Below, in pieces: positions 7,202-9,831 of a stretch of DNA of 9,831 nucleotides. The first letter of the stretch is position 1, and each line of letters begins with the position of its first letter. This DNA comes from Mycoplasmatota bacterium (GTDB taxonomy: Bacteria; Bacillota_I; Bacilli_A; RF39; UBA660): contig JAAZDL010000040.1 in assembly GCA_012512795.1 (NCBI GenBank), forward strand, positions 1-9,831, in the 5' to 3' direction. The notes under the pieces are model-generated. The model did no database searches and was not told the DNA's origin. It saw only the letters and a program-made list of their open reading frames with translations. Both the position numbers and the translations under genes were made by a program.

Positions 7202-7858
7202 TTATTCTACTAAAGTTTCATACTCCTTAGGAATTGGTAATTCAATGATTGTTTTTTCTTTTGTTACAGGATGAGTAAAAGATAGTTTATTAGCAATAAG
7301 CAACATTTTTCTTGAGTTATCCTTCACTCCATATTTTCTATCGCCCACAATAGGTGTATTATTATCTTTCATGTGAACTCTTATTTGATTTTTTCTACCA
7401 GTTTTAATAATAACTTTTAATAAACTATATTGTTTATTATATTTTATTAGTTCATATTCAGTTTCAGCGTATTTTCCTTCATTTTTATTATTAGTTGAAT
7501 AATTATAAAAAGTTTTTGTTTCAGCTATGTATGATTTAATTATATCATGATTTTTAGTTTTTCCATGAACTACAGCAACATACTCTCTATCAGTATCATT
7601 CCAGTTATCTTGTAGTTCTCGTTTAATTTGTTCACTTTTAGCAAAAACCACTATACCAGATGTATCTCTATCTAATCTATGTACAATAAATATCTTATTA
7701 TTCTTGTTTTTTTTATGCATATAATCATAAACTTCTGAATATAAGTTTTTTTCCAAAGTATTATCAGTCTTTATAGTAAGTAATCCGGATGGTTTATTTA
7801 TTACTATAATACTTTTATCTTCAAATAATATTTTCAATTTCTTTTTTTTGTTTTTCAT
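7202..7858 (-). CDS. RluA-family pseudouridine synthase
   Basis: A 218-residue enzyme that should isomerise specific uridines in rRNA or tRNA to pseudouridine. The catalytic motif HRLDRDTSG (60-68) carries the nucleophilic Asp D63. NKPSGLLT (21-28), GRKNQIRVHM (154-163) and GDRKYG (172-177) are further family signatures, and LSFTHPVT (192-199) is the usual C-terminal strand. It lacks an N-terminal S4 RNA-binding domain, so it belongs to the short RluA/TruC-like forms rather than RluC or RluD. The exact target nucleotide cannot be assigned. AAAGGA lies 6-7 bases before the ATG. It shares a transcript with the permuted papain-fold gene that starts directly at its stop codon. A terminator separates it from the HD-domain gene. 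Confidence 0.95.
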   Translation of the reverse strand: MKNKKKKLKILFEDKSIIVINKPSGLLTIKTDNTLEKNLYSEVYDYMHKKNKNNKIFIVHRLDRDTSGIVVFAKSEQIKRELQDNWNDTDREYVAVVHGKTKNHDIIKSYIAETKTFYNYSTNNKNEGKYAETEYELIKYNKQYSLLKVIIKTGRKNQIRVHMKDNNTPIVGDRKYGVKDNSRKMLLIANKLSFTHPVTKEKTIIELPIPKEYETLVE

Positions 7859-7880
7859 ATTTTTTCCTTTGTTAATATAT

Positions 7881-7886
7881 ATTATA
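7881..7886 (-). promoter_or_regulatory. Possible -10 box for the pseudouridine synthase gene
   Basis: A TATAAT on the minus strand directly follows the T-tract of the HD gene terminator, 22 bases before the ATG. The TTGCAT upstream is only 15 bases away and lies inside the terminator hairpin, so a proper -35 is not evident. The gene needs some promoter here if the terminator is efficient; support is weak. Confidence 0.28.
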
Positions 7887-7914
7887 AAAAACTATTGATT
7901 TATGCAATAGTTTT
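7886..7914 (-). terminator. Intrinsic terminator overlapping the end of the HD-domain gene
   Basis: On the minus strand AAAACTATTG, a 7-base loop CATAAAT, CAATAGTTTT and a six-T run form a 10-bp hairpin. The upstream arm encodes the last sense codons of the HD gene and its TAA stop falls inside the loop. Stem composition is A/T-rich, but pairing is perfect and the position is right. Confidence 0.65.
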
Positions 7915-8748
7915 AATAAAAAGTTCAGTTAAGTATGGATCAAATAAAATCCCTTTACCTCCACTATTTTCATCTGTAGAACAAAGTAATATTTCATTTA
8001 TTGCTTCGTATTTTTTAATAGGTGTGTTATAAACTCTTTTAGATGTCATCGCATCATATGAGTCTGCTAAAGCTATTAATTTACTCCATTGAGACACTTT
8101 CTCCTTTGTTTCAGGATAACCACCATTTTCTCTGACATGATGATTCTTAATCATTAAAAGTACATCTTCAGGAAGTTCGCCTTTTAAAAACTCATATCCT
8201 TTTACAGAGTGATGTTTAATACTTTCAAACTCTTTATTAGTTAATTTACTTTTTTTGCATAATATTTCTGGTGATATAAAAGTCTTACCTATATCGTGCA
8301 TTAAAGCAGCTATATATAAATCTAATTGACGATCTTTTTCTAAATATAATCTTTCACAAAACAAACTAGTAGTATAAGCAACTTTTAAACTATGATTATT
8401 ATTTTCATCAACTAATGCTTCTATCTTTTCATTTAAATGTTGATACTTGTTAATAACTTTTATATAAGAGAGTTCTTTTTCAATATATTCTCTTTTTTTT
8501 CTAATTGATTTCTTTATTAAATCTATAGTATTCATAATAGTTGAATTATATAAACATATTACATTAATATTAAATATTTTATAGAAAGCCAATAATTCCT
8601 CTTTTAATTCATATCCACTAATAATAGTATTATATATTCTTTGCTTACCTTTTTTAACATCACAAAAAGTTATGTCTTGAAATTTTTCTTTTAAAAACTC
8701 AAGCATATCATTATCAACATCAATATATCCAATTTCTTTTTTATTCAT
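7900..8748 (-). CDS. HD-GYP-type phosphohydrolase with degenerate N-terminal domain
   Basis: A 282-residue protein whose C-terminal two thirds is an HD-GYP-type metal-dependent phosphohydrolase. Candidate metal ligands are H119 (HSLKVA), HD at 151-152 in MHDIGKTFISPEIL, HH at 179-180, HH at 203-204 and D229 in LADSYDAMTSKR. The signature region reads HHVRENGGYP (203-212): compared with the usual HHExxDGxGYP it is one residue shorter, with Glu to Val and Asp to Asn. Typical members hydrolyse cyclic di-GMP or related dinucleotides; activity here cannot be taken for granted. Residues 1-75 resemble a degenerate response-regulator receiver (YIDVDNDMLEFLKE opening). The stretch at about 80-115 is charged and may form a helix linker. 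There is no membrane segment. The ribosome binding site is weak (GTGAG, 7 bases before ATG) and lies within an inverted repeat. It lies 59 bases after the ZIP gene without an obvious terminator between, so cotranscription is possible. Confidence 0.87.
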   Translation of the reverse strand: MNKKEIGYIDVDNDMLEFLKEKFQDITFCDVKKGKQRIYNTIISGYELKEELLAFYKIFNINVICLYNSTIMNTIDLIKKSIRKKREYIEKELSYIKVINKYQHLNEKIEALVDENNNHSLKVAYTTSLFCERLYLEKDRQLDLYIAALMHDIGKTFISPEILCKKSKLTNKEFESIKHHSVKGYEFLKGELPEDVLLMIKNHHVRENGGYPETKEKVSQWSKLIALADSYDAMTSKRVYNTPIKKYEAINEILLCSTDENSGGKGILFDPYLTELFIKTIA

Positions 8749-8755
8749 AACTATC

Positions 8756-8801
8756 TCACTATATTAAGTTTATCATATTTAACTTTAAAACTAAATAGTG
8801 A
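8756..8801 (-). repeat. Inverted repeat in the leader of the HD-domain gene
   Basis: TCACTAT (minus strand 8801-8795) pairs perfectly with ATAGTGA (8762-8756), enclosing 32 bases in which AAGTT and AACTT can pair again. The downstream arm includes part of the weak ribosome binding site GTGAG. It might sequester that site or be an operator-like element, but such short A/T-rich repeats can occur by chance. Confidence 0.35.
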
Positions 8802-8807
8802 TTTTTA

Positions 8808-9518
8808 TTATATTAATTGAGTTAGTATAATAACAACAAGTCCTAACACAAATGCTAATAAAGTTTCTTTCTTCTTAATATTTTCTTTTACTTCACATAA
8901 AAGTTCAAAGAAAGCTATGTAAATTAGCATTCCTAGTGTAACTGAAATTAATACACCTATAACTGCATCATTGAGTGTAATTTTAAATATATTTATAAAT
9001 ATAACTCCAACAATGCTAGAAAGAACTAATAGAGATATCATTATAATTTTTTCTGTTTTATTTTTTATTAATGACGATATTTGTATGCCTAGTGGAATAT
9101 TATGAAAAGATACTCCAATTGCCATTATAAGACCAAGTTTAATATTAGCAAGTGAAGTTGTATATATTGCTGTTCCTTCAATAATATTATGAAGAAAAAG
9201 AGCTATAGCAGATATTAAACCTATATGCTGCATATGATTTTTTTTATTTGATTCATCATGACTATGATCAGGCAAGAAAAAATCTAATAACTTTAATAAT
9301 AAAATACCTATTAATATAGATACAACTATTAACCATTTATTACTTAACAATTCAAAACATTCTGGAGATAAATCAAAAAGAATTAAACCAACAATTACAG
9401 TAAAAGAAAAAGCAACTGAAAAAACAGTCAATTTCTTTTTATTTTTAACAAATAAAGTAATTAAGTATCCTATAAAAAAAGATAGTCCAGATAAAATAGT
9501 AATTAATATTGCATTCAT
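8808..9518 (-). CDS. ZIP-family divalent metal transporter
   Basis: A 236-residue integral membrane protein of the ZIP family, which imports zinc and often iron or manganese across the cytoplasmic membrane. The two signature membrane segments carry HNIIEG (110-115) and HNIPLG (139-144), the binuclear metal site. A histidine-rich cytoplasmic loop (H85, H87, H95, H98) lies between the third and fourth membrane helices, typical of the family. About eight hydrophobic helices are visible, and the second has FDLSPECFE near the expected PE position. Length agrees with bacterial ZupT/GufA-like members. The ATG is preceded by AGGAG 5 bases upstream. A strong extended -10 promoter lies 33-41 bases before the start, and no recognisable Zur or Fur box is visible around it. 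Metal specificity cannot be assigned. Confidence 0.93.
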   Translation of the reverse strand: MNAILITILSGLSFFIGYLITLFVKNKKKLTVFSVAFSFTVIVGLILFDLSPECFELLSNKWLIVVSILIGILLLKLLDFFLPDHSHDESNKKNHMQHIGLISAIALFLHNIIEGTAIYTTSLANIKLGLIMAIGVSFHNIPLGIQISSLIKNKTEKIIMISLLVLSSIVGVIFINIFKITLNDAVIGVLISVTLGMLIYIAFFELLCEVKENIKKKETLLAFVLGLVVIILTQLI

Positions 9519-9550
9519 TTTTGCTCCTATAAAAAATACATTGTTAAAAT

Positions 9551-9559
9551 ATTATAACA
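9551..9559 (-). promoter_or_regulatory. Extended -10 promoter for the ZIP transporter gene
   Basis: TGTTATAAT on the minus strand is a perfect TATAAT with a TGn extension, giving a leader of about 25 bases before the ATG. The -35 position holds a T-rich hexamer with weak match. It lies in the gap after the right-edge gene. Confidence 0.55.
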
Positions 9560-9584
9560 CACTTTAGTTATAATAAAAATATTT

Positions 9585-9831
9585 TTATATTGCTTTCCAA
9601 ACCATTAAATTATCTTTAATTTCGAAATCAATCATTTTAACTTCGCGCATATAAGTTAATATAGATTTAATAGTAGAACTTATAACCATATTTTGATATA
9701 AATCCATTCTCATATTAAAATTATCAAATACTTTTTTAACTATATATTCAAATGTTATTTCTTCATTACATATAGTTTTAATATAATCAATTATCTTAGT
9801 CAAATTATCTCTGTTAAGCTTTATAAGATCA
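9585..9831 (-). CDS. C-terminal end of a gene cut by the window edge; possible MBL-fold hydrolase tail
   Basis: The reading frame is open to the right edge: nine codons before the TTG at 9803 contain no stop, so this is probably the last 81 residues of a longer protein rather than a separate gene starting at that TTG. No ribosome binding site precedes the TTG. The sequence is a small alpha/beta winged-helix-like unit: a helix (LTKIIDYIKTI), the segment EEITFEYIVKKVF, a long helix containing STIKSILTYMREV, and a closing strand DNLMVWKAI. This order and the final W-K resemble the C-terminal helical tail of MBL-fold metallo-hydrolases of Clostridia and Bacilli. The catalytic HxHxDH would lie beyond the edge, so the family is a suggestion only. 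A different winged-helix protein is the alternative. That it is the end of a real gene is likely. Confidence 0.55.
   Translation of the reverse strand, partial: DLIKLNRDNLTKIIDYIKTICNEEITFEYIVKKVFDNFNMRMDLYQNMVISSTIKSILTYMREVKMIDFEIKDNLMVWKAI

Noticed and set aside
9573..9588. Perfect 16-base palindrome ATAAAAATATTTTTAT around the stop of the right-edge gene
   Set aside because: Composed only of A and T with no loop or U-tract; likely a composition effect rather than a terminator or operator.
1..9831. Mycoplasma-type code (TGA as Trp), considered because of the low GC
   Set aside because: All genes are full length under the standard code, Trp is encoded by TGG, and TGA occurs as a stop in the tandem stop cluster at 3553-3561.

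Overview
The window is a very AT-rich chromosomal stretch in which every gene I can support lies on the minus strand. Coding uses the standard bacterial code: tryptophan is TGG, and no in-frame TGA interrupts a domain. Shine-Dalgarno sites are of the AGGAG type. Low GC, dense short operons and the gene families present suggest an uncultured or gut-type low-GC Bacillota (Bacilli/RF39, Erysipelotrichia or Clostridia-like). This assignment is an inference from style, not from a marker gene. I see no tRNA, rRNA, CRISPR array, insertion sequence, phage gene or attachment site.

In the direction of transcription (right to left): the right edge holds the C-terminal end of a gene cut by the window, resembling the winged-helix tail of an MBL-fold hydrolase. 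Next is a ZIP-family metal transporter with its own extended -10 promoter, then an HD-GYP-type phosphohydrolase whose stop codon sits in the loop of its own terminator. A RluA-type pseudouridine synthase follows, with its stop codon directly abutting the start of a YiiX-like permuted papain-fold protein. Then come a diacylglycerol/lipid kinase with its own extended -10 promoter and a CaCA-family sodium/calcium-type antiporter ending in a short terminator.

The left half is the most coherent block: one apparent transcription unit with promoter (4465-4493), three genes and a terminator (408-434). It encodes a stand-alone E2/CAT-fold acyltransferase-like protein, an AMP-forming acyl-CoA synthetase overlapping it by 26 bases, and a COG2509-type FAD-dependent dehydrogenase. 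The natural reading is that an acid is activated to acyl-CoA and handed to the acyltransferase-like protein, with the flavoprotein acting on the same or a related substrate. The acyltransferase-like protein has Glu where the family's catalytic His is expected, so its chemistry is open. The left edge holds the first 110 codons of a Soj/ParA-type partition ATPase starting at GTG.

Most of the window looks like ordinary housekeeping sequence. The parts that merit a second look are the three-gene acyl unit with its altered catalytic motif, the shortened GYP motif of the HD protein, and a possible structured leader in front of that gene.
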